DNA from: Dehalococcoidia bacterium
GTDB lineage: Bacteria; Chloroflexota; Dehalococcoidia; Tepidiformales; Tepidiformaceae
Assembly (NCBI GenBank): GCA_007126855.1
Contig: SLAK01000096.1
Location: forward strand, 1 to 13,467
DNA: 13,467 nt
Direction: 5' to 3'
Position numbers and translations under genes: made by a program
Part shown: one piece after another, positions 1-7,348 of the stretch
Position numbering within the stretch: the stretch's first letter is position 1
Layout: the number at the start of each line of letters is the position of its first letter
Notes under the pieces: model-generated
Told to the model about the DNA's origin: nothing
Database searches by the model: none
The model's input: only the letters and a program-made list of their open reading frames with translations

Positions 1-716
1 AGCGCATGCTTCTTGACGAGCATCTGGACCGATCGCGCTGTCAGCCGCCCGCCCGAGCGATTCAGCCACAGCGCGGCGACGGCGCCCTTCGCCCGCTTTT
101 CCAGTTCCGGCCGGCCCTCTTCCAGGTAGCGCTCCAGTGCGGCCATCGCCGGCTCGCCGAACAGCACCACGCGTTCCTTCGCACGCTTCCCGCGCACGAT
201 CGCCGCGCCCTGGCTGCAGTCCACATCACCGGCATCCAGCGCCACCAGCTCGGATATCCGCAGGCCGCCGCCATACAGCAGCTCCAGGATGGCGCGGTCG
301 CGCAGCCCGCCCGGCATCGACGTGTCCGGCGCCTCGAGCAGCCGCTCGATATCCCCCTGCTGGAGCACCTTTGGCAGCCGTGTGCCACGCTTCGGCATCG
401 CCGTCCCGTAGAGCAAATCCCGGTCGGTCACACCCTCGCGCAGGAGGTACTTGTAAAAACCATGCACCGTGCTGGTCCGCCGCATCAGCGACCCGGGCAC
501 AATGCCCGCCTCCCTGAGTGTGCCGAGATAAGCGCGGAAATGCTGGCGGCTGACGGCAAAGGCGTCGAGTCCTTCCTCCTCGCAGTAGCGCAAGAAGTGC
601 CCGATGTCGTTCCGGTAGTTCCGGATCGTGTGCTTAGAGCGGTTGCCGACCGCCTCCAGCTCCCGCAGGTAGGCCTCCAGGTAGGCTTCAGCCGTCTTGT
701 GCTCCGCCCGCTCCAT
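1..716 (-). CDS. Tyrosine recombinase, XerC/XerD type (3' end beyond window)
   Basis: Site-specific tyrosine recombinase, probably the one that resolves chromosome dimers at dif. The 238 visible residues start MERAEHKTAEAYLEAYLREL. Residues about 8-92 form the N-terminal SAM-like core-binding domain (SKHTIRNYRNDIGHFLRYCEEE at 27-48, in its usual place). The catalytic domain starts near 115: GLRDRAILELLYGGGLRISE at 137-156 carries the first catalytic Arg (R153), and GKRAKERV at 176-183 carries the beta-hairpin Lys (K177). The HxxR box, the second His and the nucleophilic Tyr lie beyond the left edge, so activity cannot be judged. ATG at 716 is the first start after an in-frame TAG; no good Shine-Dalgarno is visible. 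It lies 134 nt downstream of topA; dprA-topA-xer is a gene order known from other bacteria. XerC and XerD cannot be told apart from this part, and a phage-type integrase is less likely given the context. Confidence 0.9.
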   Translation of the reverse strand, partial: MERAEHKTAEAYLEAYLRELEAVGNRSKHTIRNYRNDIGHFLRYCEEEGLDAFAVSRQHFRAYLGTLREAGIVPGSLMRRTSTVHGFYKYLLREGVTDRDLLYGTAMPKRGTRLPKVLQQGDIERLLEAPDTSMPGGLRDRAILELLYGGGLRISELVALDAGDVDCSQGAAIVRGKRAKERVVLFGEPAMAALERYLEEGRPELEKRAKGAVAALWLNRSGGRLTARSVQMLVKKHA

Positions 717-850
717 GCTCGACAGAATAAGCGACCAAACGTAAAGGGCGAGCCCTTCCTGCTACCGGCGCCAACCAGTAGCCGCGACCGCCCCTGGTCG
801 CGGGGCGTGCGCTGGCTTTGCCCCTTGCCGTCAGCGTCCCTGCGGCCTGA
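717..850 (-). other. topA-xer spacer with two dyads
   Basis: This non-coding spacer of 134 nt holds two clear inverted repeats. Read on the coding (minus) strand, the first is an 8-bp perfect stem (CCGCGACC/GGTCGCGG, 782-789 with 796-803, 6-nt loop). The second is AAGGG-CTCG-CCCTT (744-757, with one more pair possible), followed by TTACGTTT. An imperfect CTAC/GTAG dyad lies between them. The second resembles a weak intrinsic terminator or attenuator, but it lacks a proper T-run. No convincing promoter for xer was seen. Confidence 0.35.
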
Positions 851-3319
851 CTACCCCGCAGCCCGTGAGCGCGCGTTCTCCCGCCGTTTGGCCCAGGCCT
901 TCTTGCCTCGCTCACTGCGCTCCATGAGCTTGCGGTTCGCTTCCTCGCGTTCCTCCAGCGGCCGCGCCGGTGAGATCTTGTCGGGCTCCAGGCTGTTCGT
1001 GGTGTAGCTGCACTGCGGGTAGTTCCAGCAGCCGTAGAAAACGCCGCGCTTCGTGCGCTTCTCCACCAGTTCGCCATGAGTTGGGCCGTACTTCGTGCAC
1101 TCGGGGCACGGCACGCCTACCGGCACGCTCGCCCGGAAGGTGCAGTCGCCACTTTCCCGCCGCTCGCAGTCGACATAGGGCCCGAAGGGCCCGGTCTTCT
1201 GGATCAGCCCCGCTCCGCACAGCGGGCACTCGTAATCGATCTTCGTCGGCCCGCTCTGCTGTACCGGTTGCCCCTCTTCGGTCAGCGGCATCGCGTTCTT
1301 GCACTCCGGGAAGCGCGGGCAGCCAAGGAACTTCCGCCCGCCGCGACCCCAGCGGATCACCATGTTTGCCTGTTCGCAGACGTTGCACAGGATATCCGTC
1401 TGTTGCGTCTGCTTCTCCGCGGTCTGCTTGGCCCGCTCCATGTCCTTCTCGAAGCGGCTCCAGAAATCGCGCACCGTCGGCAGGTATTCCGCCTTGCCTT
1501 CCGCGATCTCGTCGAGCTGGTCCTCCATCGTGCTCGTGAAGCTCGGCGCCACGTACTGGTCCAGGTGGTTCACCAGCATGTCGTTCACCACGAAGCCAAG
1601 CTCCTGCGGCACCAGCGCGCGGCCCTCTTTCTTCACGTAGTCGCGCTTCTGCACCGTCTGGACAATCGTCGCGTAGGTGCTGGGCCGGCCGATGCCGAGC
1701 TCCTCCAGCGTCTTCACCAGCGAGGCCTCCGTGTAGCGCGGCGGCGGCTCGGTGAAGTGCTGCTTGCCTTCAACCTTGCGCCGCTCGATTTCCTGGCCTT
1801 CGCGCAGTTCCGGCACCTTGCCGCCCGCGCCGTCTTCCTCGTCGCTCTCATCGCGCTCGTTCGCGTGGACGCCGTAGGCGCGGAGATGGCCCGGGAAGGC
1901 CAGCTCCGACGTGCTCGCGCGGAAGATGCCTCGGCTCTCACCGTTCTCTCTCGCGTCGATCTCCACCTGAAGCGTGTTGTAGCGCGCATCGGCCATCTGG
2001 CTCGCGACGAAGCGCTCCCAGATGAGCCGGTACAGGCGCATCTGCTGCGGACTCAGCACATTACGCAGGCTGTCCGGTGTGCGTGCGACCGACGTCGGGC
2101 GGATCGCTTCGTGCGCCTCCTGGGCGCCCCGCGACCTCGTCCGGTACACGCGCTCCTTCGCCGGCAGGTAATCCTTGCCCCACTGCTTGCCCACGAAGTC
2201 CCGCGCCTCGGCGCGTGCCGCCGGCGCGATGTTCAGCGAGTCGGTACGCATGTAGGTGATCAGGCCCACCGGCCCCACTCCCGGGATCGCGATGCCCTCG
2301 TACAGCTCCTGCGCCACCGACATTGCCTGCTGTGCGCCCATACCCAGCCGGTTGTTCGCAGCCTGCTGCAGCGTGCTCGTCGTGAACGGCGGCAAAGGCG
2401 CCCTCTTGCGTTCCCCGCGCTTCACGCTTGAAACGCGGAAGGCGCACCGGTTGAAGGTCTCGATCAGCCGGTTTGCGGCGTCTTCGTCACCGATCTTTGG
2501 CTTGCCCTTTTGCCCGGCAATCCGCGCAAGCTCCGCCTCGAATTGCACGCGTTCAGCCGTCTCGGTCTCGGCCAGCAGTGCATGGATCGTCCAGTATTCC
2601 TCGGGGGTGAAGCGCTGGATCTCGCGCTCGCGCTCCACGATCAGCCGAAGCGCAACGCTCTGCACACGCCCCGCCGTCGCGTTCTTCGCCACCTTGCCCT
2701 GGACAAACCAGGTCAGCGGAAAGCCGATCAGCCGGTCGAGCACGCGCCGCGTCTGCTGCGCCTCCACGAGATCCTCGTTAAGCCTCGGTGGGGCGGTGCT
2801 TGTGGTCGCAGCGTCGAAGGCTTCTTCGATCGCGGGCTTCGTGATCTCGTGAAAGACCACCCGCAGCGTCTTCTCGTCCGGGATGCCGGCCGCTTCTTTC
2901 ACGTGCCATGCGATGGCCTCGCCTTCGCGGTCGGGGTCGGTCGAGAGATAGATGACGTCGGCGTCCTCGGCGGCCTTCGAGATCTCGTCGATCACTTCGC
3001 GCTTATCGATGCCCCGCCGCTTGTCCTTCACCACGACCCACTTGGGCTTGAATTCCTGCAGGTCCTCCAGCCCGTAGCCAAAGCTCGTCAGGTCGCGCAC
3101 ATGGCCGACCGAGGCGATGACCCGGTAGTCGTCGCCCAGGATATTGGCCACCGTGCGCGCCTTTGCCGGCGACTCAACGATGACCAGCTTCTTGCCGTCC
3201 CCCGATGGGCCGTGGCCGTTGGTGCTCCCCGCTTTGGGAGCAGCCTGGTCCGTCGACGAACGGGATCCCTTGCCCGAACGCGTCTTTCGCTTCGGTTTCG
3301 AACGTGTCGCTGTGGTCAC
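851..3319 (-). CDS. topA: DNA topoisomerase I (type IA)
   Basis: Relaxes negatively supercoiled DNA by cutting and passing one strand. The protein has 822 aa. Residues 1-43 are a Lys/Arg/Ser-rich low-complexity leader. The Toprim domain begins KLVIVESPAKART at 44-56 (Glu49) and has the metal-binding TDPDREGEAIAWH at 127-139. The active-site tyrosine is Tyr356 in GLITYMRTDS (352-361). AHEAIRPT (402-409) and GIGRPSTYATIV (542-553) are further family motifs. Three C-terminal four-Cys zinc ribbons follow: C645/C648/C667/C673, C698/C701/C718/C726 and C738/C741/C764/C770. A basic tail ends the protein. The start is GTG at 3319, the first start after an in-frame TAG, with AGGG upstream at usable spacing. 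It lies between dprA and xer on the same strand. All key residues are present. Confidence 0.98.
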   Translation of the reverse strand: MTTATRSKPKRKTRSGKGSRSSTDQAAPKAGSTNGHGPSGDGKKLVIVESPAKARTVANILGDDYRVIASVGHVRDLTSFGYGLEDLQEFKPKWVVVKDKRRGIDKREVIDEISKAAEDADVIYLSTDPDREGEAIAWHVKEAAGIPDEKTLRVVFHEITKPAIEEAFDAATTSTAPPRLNEDLVEAQQTRRVLDRLIGFPLTWFVQGKVAKNATAGRVQSVALRLIVEREREIQRFTPEEYWTIHALLAETETAERVQFEAELARIAGQKGKPKIGDEDAANRLIETFNRCAFRVSSVKRGERKRAPLPPFTTSTLQQAANNRLGMGAQQAMSVAQELYEGIAIPGVGPVGLITYMRTDSLNIAPAARAEARDFVGKQWGKDYLPAKERVYRTRSRGAQEAHEAIRPTSVARTPDSLRNVLSPQQMRLYRLIWERFVASQMADARYNTLQVEIDARENGESRGIFRASTSELAFPGHLRAYGVHANERDESDEEDGAGGKVPELREGQEIERRKVEGKQHFTEPPPRYTEASLVKTLEELGIGRPSTYATIVQTVQKRDYVKKEGRALVPQELGFVVNDMLVNHLDQYVAPSFTSTMEDQLDEIAEGKAEYLPTVRDFWSRFEKDMERAKQTAEKQTQQTDILCNVCEQANMVIRWGRGGRKFLGCPRFPECKNAMPLTEEGQPVQQSGPTKIDYECPLCGAGLIQKTGPFGPYVDCERRESGDCTFRASVPVGVPCPECTKYGPTHGELVEKRTKRGVFYGCWNYPQCSYTTNSLEPDKISPARPLEEREEANRKLMERSERGKKAWAKRRENARSRAAG

Positions 3320-3407
3320 AGCGGTACCCTATCCATTTTGTGTCCCGATAACCGGGGTGTCGTTTGAGCCTAGTGGGCGCTTCTCGTCTTTGTCGAGAAC
3401 AGACGCT
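3320..3407 (-). promoter_or_regulatory. dprA-topA spacer with hairpin
   Basis: The 88-nt gap between the dprA stop (TAA, 3410-3408) and the topA GTG contains a perfect 6-bp stem, TTCTCG/CGAGAA (3381-3386 with 3394-3399, 7-nt loop). Nearer to topA there is a smaller CCCG/CGGG dyad within CCCCGGTTATCGGG. No T-run follows either, so a terminator is not supported. They may belong to a topA leader or promoter region, but no convincing -35/-10 pair was found. Confidence 0.3.
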
Positions 3408-4538
3408 TTACGGTACCCGCTCCGCCTTGACAAACGTCATGGGCGCCGTCTGGGTTACCAGCCCCCGCAACTCCATCATCTGTAATGTGCTGCTCACCAG
3501 GTTGATGGGCAAACCCGAATCCCGCGCAACCTCGTCGATGTGCCTGGCGCCGCCGCCCAGGCGCTCAAGGATCGCCGCTTCGTTGCCGTCCGCTGGAGCT
3601 GCTGACGCCGGGGCGTCCGCCTGCCTCGTCTCCGGCATTGGAAACTGCCGCGTCGCGGTCAGTAAATTAAGCTCTTCACAGAGCTGTTCCGGTCTTGCAA
3701 CCAGCTTTGCCGTGTGCTCCCGGATAAGCTGGTTCGTCCCGGCGCTCTGGCGCGAAAAGATGCTGCCCGGCACCGCGAACACGTCCCGCCCCTGTTCGAA
3801 AGCCCAGTTCGCTGTGTGCAGCGCGCCGCTGCCCTCTCCCGCCTCCACCACCAGCGCCGCGCGCGCCAGCCCCGACAGGATCCGGTTGCGCCGCGGAAAA
3901 TAGTCGGGCCTCGCAGGTATCCCCGGCGGGTATTCGCTCACCAGGCAGCCCTGCTCCTCGATCCGCTGCGCCAGCCCCGCGTTCTCACGCGGATAAACCT
4001 TGTCGATGCCCCCGGCCAGTACAGCTACCGTCGGCGCGCCCCGCTCCAGTGCCGTGCGGTGCGCAATCGAGTCCACCCCGCGCGCCAGCCCGCTGATGAT
4101 CGCCACGCCTGCGTCCGCGAGCATCCCCACGAACGCCTCCGTCGCCTGCCGGCCATATGGCGTTACCGACCGCGTGCCGACCACGGCCACGGCCTGTTCG
4201 AAGCTCGGCTCTTCCGAGCCGCGCACGAACAGCACCGGCGGCGCTTCGTTGATCTCCCGCAGCGCCGCTGGATAGTCGCTATCGAGCCAGGTGTACACCC
4301 GCGCGTTCGAACTTTCGACGATTCCCATCTCCCGCTCGGGGTCGAAGTCTGCCCGCGCTTTGAGCACCGCCTGCGCGTAACGCCGGTCGACGCCGGCAGC
4401 GGCGATCTCCTCGACGCTGGCTTGCCAGGCGCCGGCAATCGAACCGAAGCGCGCCAGCAGCAATGCGAAGTTCGCACTCCCCAGGCCGGCGCGCCGCAGC
4501 GCGAGCCAGTACGGTAGCTCGCCGCTCACCCCGCTCAC
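3408..4538 (-). CDS. dprA: DNA-processing protein DprA (Smf)
   Basis: Cytoplasmic ssDNA-binding protein that loads RecA onto incoming single strands during natural transformation; it is also widespread in species not known to be competent. The protein has 376 aa. An N-terminal helical SAM-like part (about 5-65) is followed by the Rossmann-type core: VAVVGTRSVTPYGRQ (117-131), IISGLARGVDSIAHRTAL (147-164), YFPRRNRILSGLA (213-225), EAGEGSGALHTA (232-243) and FAVPGSIFSRQSAGTNQLI (254-272). A winged-helix DML1-like domain closes it (about 320-372). The start is GTG at 4538 and its GTGA overlaps the stop of the upstream CNNM gene, so translation is probably coupled. A second in-frame GTG lies 9 nt downstream and cannot be excluded. 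No comEC/comEA or pilus genes are in the window, so a role in competence cannot be inferred here. Confidence 0.97.
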   Translation of the reverse strand: MSGVSGELPYWLALRRAGLGSANFALLLARFGSIAGAWQASVEEIAAAGVDRRYAQAVLKARADFDPEREMGIVESSNARVYTWLDSDYPAALREINEAPPVLFVRGSEEPSFEQAVAVVGTRSVTPYGRQATEAFVGMLADAGVAIISGLARGVDSIAHRTALERGAPTVAVLAGGIDKVYPRENAGLAQRIEEQGCLVSEYPPGIPARPDYFPRRNRILSGLARAALVVEAGEGSGALHTANWAFEQGRDVFAVPGSIFSRQSAGTNQLIREHTAKLVARPEQLCEELNLLTATRQFPMPETRQADAPASAAPADGNEAAILERLGGGARHIDEVARDSGLPINLVSSTLQMMELRGLVTQTAPMTFVKAERVP

Positions 4539-5800
4539 GAGCCCGCCGCGCTCTCGATCGGTTCCTCCGCTTCCCGCTCGACCCGGAGCCGCCGGATGCG
4601 CCGTCCCGACATGCTCAGCACACGCAACGTCAGCCCGTCCACCTCCGCTTCATCGCCCACCGATGGCAGCCGCCCCAGTTCATGGATCACCAGGCCGCCC
4701 ACGGTGTCGTAGTCTTCCGACTGCACGTCCACCCCGAAGACGTCCTGGAGCGTCGACGTCGGCGCCCCGGCGTCCAGTACAACTTCGTTTTCCGAGAGCA
4801 CTTCCATCGGCACGCGGGCCGTGTCGTACTCGTCCTCGATTTCGCCGACGATCTCCTCGAGCAGGTCTTCGATCGTCACCAGCCCGGCCGTGCCGCCGTA
4901 TTCGTCCACCACGATTGCCATGTGGGTGCGCGAAGCGCGCATCTCCGTCAGCAGCTGGTCCAGCCGCTTCGATTCCGGGATGAACACTGGCTCGCGCAGC
5001 AACTCGCTCAGGCGCCGCTCCCGGCCCCCATTGGCCACCGACCGCAGCAGGTCCTTCGCGTACACGATGCCAACAATGTCGTCGATGCTCTCGCGATAGA
5101 TGGGCACGCGGCTCACGCCCCGCTCGATGATGATCGCCGCCACGTCTTCCACGCTCTCGTCGATGCTGGCCGCCGCCATGTCGATGCGCGGCACCATGAT
5201 CTCCCGCGCCGTCTTATCTTCCAGCGCGATGATGCCCCGGATCATCCGGCGCTCTTCTTCCTCCACGCCGCCGGTCGCCTCCTCGCGCTCCACCAGCGCG
5301 AGCAGGTCATCCGGTTCTGGAGCGACCGCGCGGATGGTGCGGGCCACCAGCTTCGCCGGCAGCGCCAGCACGAACGACGGGCCGCCGAAAATAATGCTGC
5401 TCCAGCGGATGAACTGGCTGAGCTGCAGCGCCGATACCTCGGGCTGCCGCGCTGCGACAAGGCCAACGGTCATCTGGATGATCGCCGCCCCGAGCACGCC
5501 AATCGCGCCGATGCCGACAATACCCACGCCGGCGCCATAGGCCTGCACGCCAAGGTAGGCCACGCTCAGCACGAACGACGCCGCGAACAGAATGCGCCCG
5601 GTGGTCAGCGGGTCCAGTGCGGCCGCTATGCGCTCGGCGCTTTCGGCAATCTGCTGTGCGCGACGGTCACCCCTGGTGCCCAGCGCCTGGATGCGTGCCC
5701 GGTTGGCGCGCTCAAGTGCTGTCTCTCCAGCCGCAAACGCTGCGAGGGCGATGGCCGAAACCACCAGGACAACGACTGCGATGATACTGTCGGTTTCCAC
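4535..5800 (-). CDS. CNNM/CBS/CorC-domain membrane protein (HlyC/CorC family)
   Basis: Integral membrane protein of the family often named hemolysin-like or CorC/YhdP/YrkA. Members are linked to Mg2+/Co2+ transport; the old name hemolysin is not a proven function. With GTG at 5800 it has 421 aa. A CNNM/DUF21 domain covers about 1-175, with hydrophobic segments near 5-25, 69-90, 92-117 and 131-152 and the motif GETALERANRARI at 25-37. A pair of CBS domains covers about 198-320, with IMVPRIDM (201-208), SRVPIYRE (230-237) and DEYGGTAGLVTIEDLLEE (299-316). A CorC_HlyC domain covers about 332-412. I chose GTG 5800 because it lies 1 nt after the glmU stop, has GAGAG about 6 nt upstream and opens directly into the first membrane segment. 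A start at 5875 would add 25 non-hydrophobic residues inside glmU. It overlaps dprA by 4 nt. Confidence 0.93.
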   Translation of the reverse strand: METDSIIAVVVLVVSAIALAAFAAGETALERANRARIQALGTRGDRRAQQIAESAERIAAALDPLTTGRILFAASFVLSVAYLGVQAYGAGVGIVGIGAIGVLGAAIIQMTVGLVAARQPEVSALQLSQFIRWSSIIFGGPSFVLALPAKLVARTIRAVAPEPDDLLALVEREEATGGVEEEERRMIRGIIALEDKTAREIMVPRIDMAAASIDESVEDVAAIIIERGVSRVPIYRESIDDIVGIVYAKDLLRSVANGGRERRLSELLREPVFIPESKRLDQLLTEMRASRTHMAIVVDEYGGTAGLVTIEDLLEEIVGEIEDEYDTARVPMEVLSENEVVLDAGAPTSTLQDVFGVDVQSEDYDTVGGLVIHELGRLPSVGDEAEVDGLTLRVLSMSGRRIRRLRVEREAEEPIESAAGS

Positions 5801-5801
5801 C

Positions 5802-7154
5802 TTAGCTCTCTGGTGACCTCCGGCCGGGCAAGGGACGCGCAGGGACTCCGGCCACCCGGCCACCCGCCGGGACATCCTTCGTCACCACAGACCCGGCGCC
5901 TGTCGATGCGTTGTCGCCAATGACCAGGGGCGCGACCAGCATGCTGTCGCTCCCAAGAAACACGTTTCGACCTATCACTGTCTTGTTCTTTCGCTCTCCA
6001 TCGTAGTTGCAGGTGATGATGCCTGCTGCCACATTCGTGCCGTCCCCAACTTCAGCATCGCCTACATAGCTAAAATGGTGCATCCGCACCCGCTGCCCAA
6101 AATGCGACCGGTTCACCTCCGCGTAGTTGCCCAGGTGGCAGTCGTCGCCGATCGTGCTCTGCCCCCGCACATGCGCGAACGGCCCCGTGTGTACCCGGTC
6201 GCCAAGGGTCGACTCCTCGATAACCGAAGCGTCCACCACGCACTCCTCCCCAACCGTGCTACCCCTCAGCGTTGAGCCGGGACCGATCCGGCTGCCACTG
6301 CCCACGCGCGTCCTGCCCCACAGGTAACAATTCGGCAGGATCGTCACATCACTTGCGATCTCCACCTCCCCGTCGATGTAGGTCGTCGCCGGGTCAATCA
6401 TGGTCACGCCAGCCAGCATGTGCCGCTCGAGTATGCGCCGCCGCATGATGGCTTCCGCTTCGGAAAGCAGGAGCCGCGTGTCCACGCCCAGCACGTCCTC
6501 AGCCTCCACCTCCACCGCGACGCCCGGGCGCCCGGCCTCGTAGGCGAAGCGCGGGAGCACCGTCAGGTAGTACTCACCCTTCTCACTCTGCTCCACCCGC
6601 GGCAGCTGTCCCCATAGCCACGCCGCGTCGAAGACGTATTGTCCCGCGTTGCGCTCGGCGAAACCGCCGTCGCCGTCGCTGCGTTCAACGATGCCCGACA
6701 CCCGGCCTTCTTCATCGCGTTGCACCCGGCCAAACGCGCCCCGGTCCTCATGCGCGTGTACGGCGAAAGCCATTGGCGCGCCATCGCGCGCGGCGGCCAG
6801 CGCCTGCAGTGTTTCGCCGCGGATCAGCGGCGAGTCGCCGTTGAGCACGAAGATTTCGTTGCAGCCTTGCATCGCGTCCTGGCAGCGTTTCACCGCGTCC
6901 GCAGTGCCAAGCAGCTCCGGCTGGTCCACGAAAAGCACGTCGTCTGCGCCAACACTCGCCCGGACGTCTTCGGCCCCGTGACCGACCACCACTGCGATAC
7001 GTGCAGGCCCCAGCGTGCGCGCTGCATCGATAACGTGGCGCACCATGGGGACGCCGCATACGGGGTGCAGAACCTTGGGCAGCCGGGACTTCATGCGTGT
7101 GCCCTTGCCGGCGGCAAGCACAACGACGCCGCATCCTGCACGTTGCTCGCTCAT
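5802..7154 (-). CDS. glmU: Bifunctional GlmU: GlcNAc-1-P uridyltransferase / GlcN-1-P acetyltransferase
   Basis: Makes UDP-GlcNAc, the precursor of peptidoglycan, by acetylating GlcN-1-P and coupling it to UTP. The 450-aa length is normal. The N-terminal nucleotidyltransferase shows LAAGKGTRM (13-21), LPKVLH (25-30), QPELLGTADA (78-87), LNGDSPLI (104-111, Asp107 for Mg2+) and GIVE (154-157). The C-terminal left-handed beta-helix has hexapeptide repeats from about 252 and keeps Arg330, His360 (catalytic base), Tyr363, Asn374, TCNYDG (381-386) and Lys389. Two positions differ from my alignment by eye to E. coli: Asn227 is Asp225, and Lys351 is Asn348. Domain order and length fit GlmU best, but a related sugar-1-phosphate nucleotidylyltransferase with other acetyltransferase specificity is possible. 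ATG 7154 has no clear Shine-Dalgarno. It is first in a likely operon with the CNNM gene and dprA, and divergent from alaS. Confidence 0.93.
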   Translation of the reverse strand: MSEQRAGCGVVVLAAGKGTRMKSRLPKVLHPVCGVPMVRHVIDAARTLGPARIAVVVGHGAEDVRASVGADDVLFVDQPELLGTADAVKRCQDAMQGCNEIFVLNGDSPLIRGETLQALAAARDGAPMAFAVHAHEDRGAFGRVQRDEEGRVSGIVERSDGDGGFAERNAGQYVFDAAWLWGQLPRVEQSEKGEYYLTVLPRFAYEAGRPGVAVEVEAEDVLGVDTRLLLSEAEAIMRRRILERHMLAGVTMIDPATTYIDGEVEIASDVTILPNCYLWGRTRVGSGSRIGPGSTLRGSTVGEECVVDASVIEESTLGDRVHTGPFAHVRGQSTIGDDCHLGNYAEVNRSHFGQRVRMHHFSYVGDAEVGDGTNVAAGIITCNYDGERKNKTVIGRNVFLGSDSMLVAPLVIGDNASTGAGSVVTKDVPAGGRVAGVPARPLPGRRSPES

Positions 7155-7208
7155 AACCGGCCAGGGTGTGCCGTGGCGGTGCTATTGCAGCTGCCTGGCA
7201 GCATGGAT

Positions 7209-7237
7209 TTCGAGGGTTCGCAGTACGTACGCATAAT
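7209..7237 (+). promoter_or_regulatory. Possible sigma70-like promoter for alaS
   Basis: TTCGAG (7209-7214), a 17-nt spacer and CATAAT (7232-7237) form a plausible -35/-10 pair facing alaS. Transcription would begin near 7244 and leave a leader of about 105 nt that carries the TGACG, AGCCT and AAGGA dyads. The -35 box is a weak match (three of six bases to TTGACA), so the call rests on the -10 box and the spacing. Confidence 0.35.
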
Positions 7238-7335
7238 GGACGCGCGTGACGTCCGTCATCATGCTATGGAGCCTGAAAAAAGGCTGTCAAGGATTCCTTC
7301 TGGCAACATAGTCCCATCACCCTTGTTCCAAACCC

Positions 7336-7340
7336 GGGAG
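7336..7340 (+). promoter_or_regulatory. Ribosome binding site of alaS
   Basis: GGGAG ends 8 nt before the ATG at 7349. It supports that start, as does the protein sequence, which begins the usual few residues before the first AlaS helix. Confidence 0.65.
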
Positions 7341-7348
7341 CGCCCTCT

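Larger units (their letters stand above)
7155..7348. promoter_or_regulatory. Divergent glmU/alaS control region
   Basis: This 194-nt non-coding region lies between the two divergent starts. From left to right it contains: GCTGCC-T-GGCAGC (7190-7202); the palindrome GTACGTAC inside CAGTACGTACG (7221-7231); TGACG-TC-CGTCA (7247-7258); AGCCT-GAAAAA-AGGCT (7270-7285); and AAGGA-T-TCCTT (7289-7299). It is less GC-rich than the flanking genes near 7260-7330. No T-box hallmark was seen, so I do not call a tRNA-sensing leader. The promoter for glmU must be here, but no clear pair could be picked on the minus strand. Confidence 0.6.

Noticed and set aside
1..716. Integron or phage integrase at the left edge
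   Set aside because: The visible sequence is a compact Xer-type protein with no insert between the catalytic Arg and Lys motifs and lies beside topA and dprA. The missing C-terminus prevents a final decision, but no att-like repeats or cargo were seen.
1076..2431. Plus-strand open frame of 451 codons opposite topA
   Set aside because: Antisense shadow; topA on the other strand has all its motifs and zinc ribbons in order.
5801..5875. Upstream start at 5875 for the CNNM protein
   Set aside because: It would overlap glmU by 74 nt and add a Pro/Arg-rich leader before the first membrane helix; GTG 5800 has better spacing and a GAGAG site.
4463..5923. Plus-strand open frame of 486 codons opposite the CNNM gene
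   Set aside because: His- and Arg-rich composition typical of the antisense of a GC-rich gene; the opposite strand encodes a complete CNNM/CBS/CorC protein.
7244..7348. T-box or other aminoacyl-tRNA-sensing leader before alaS
   Set aside because: The leader is too short, and no T-box consensus bulge or terminator with a T-run is visible.
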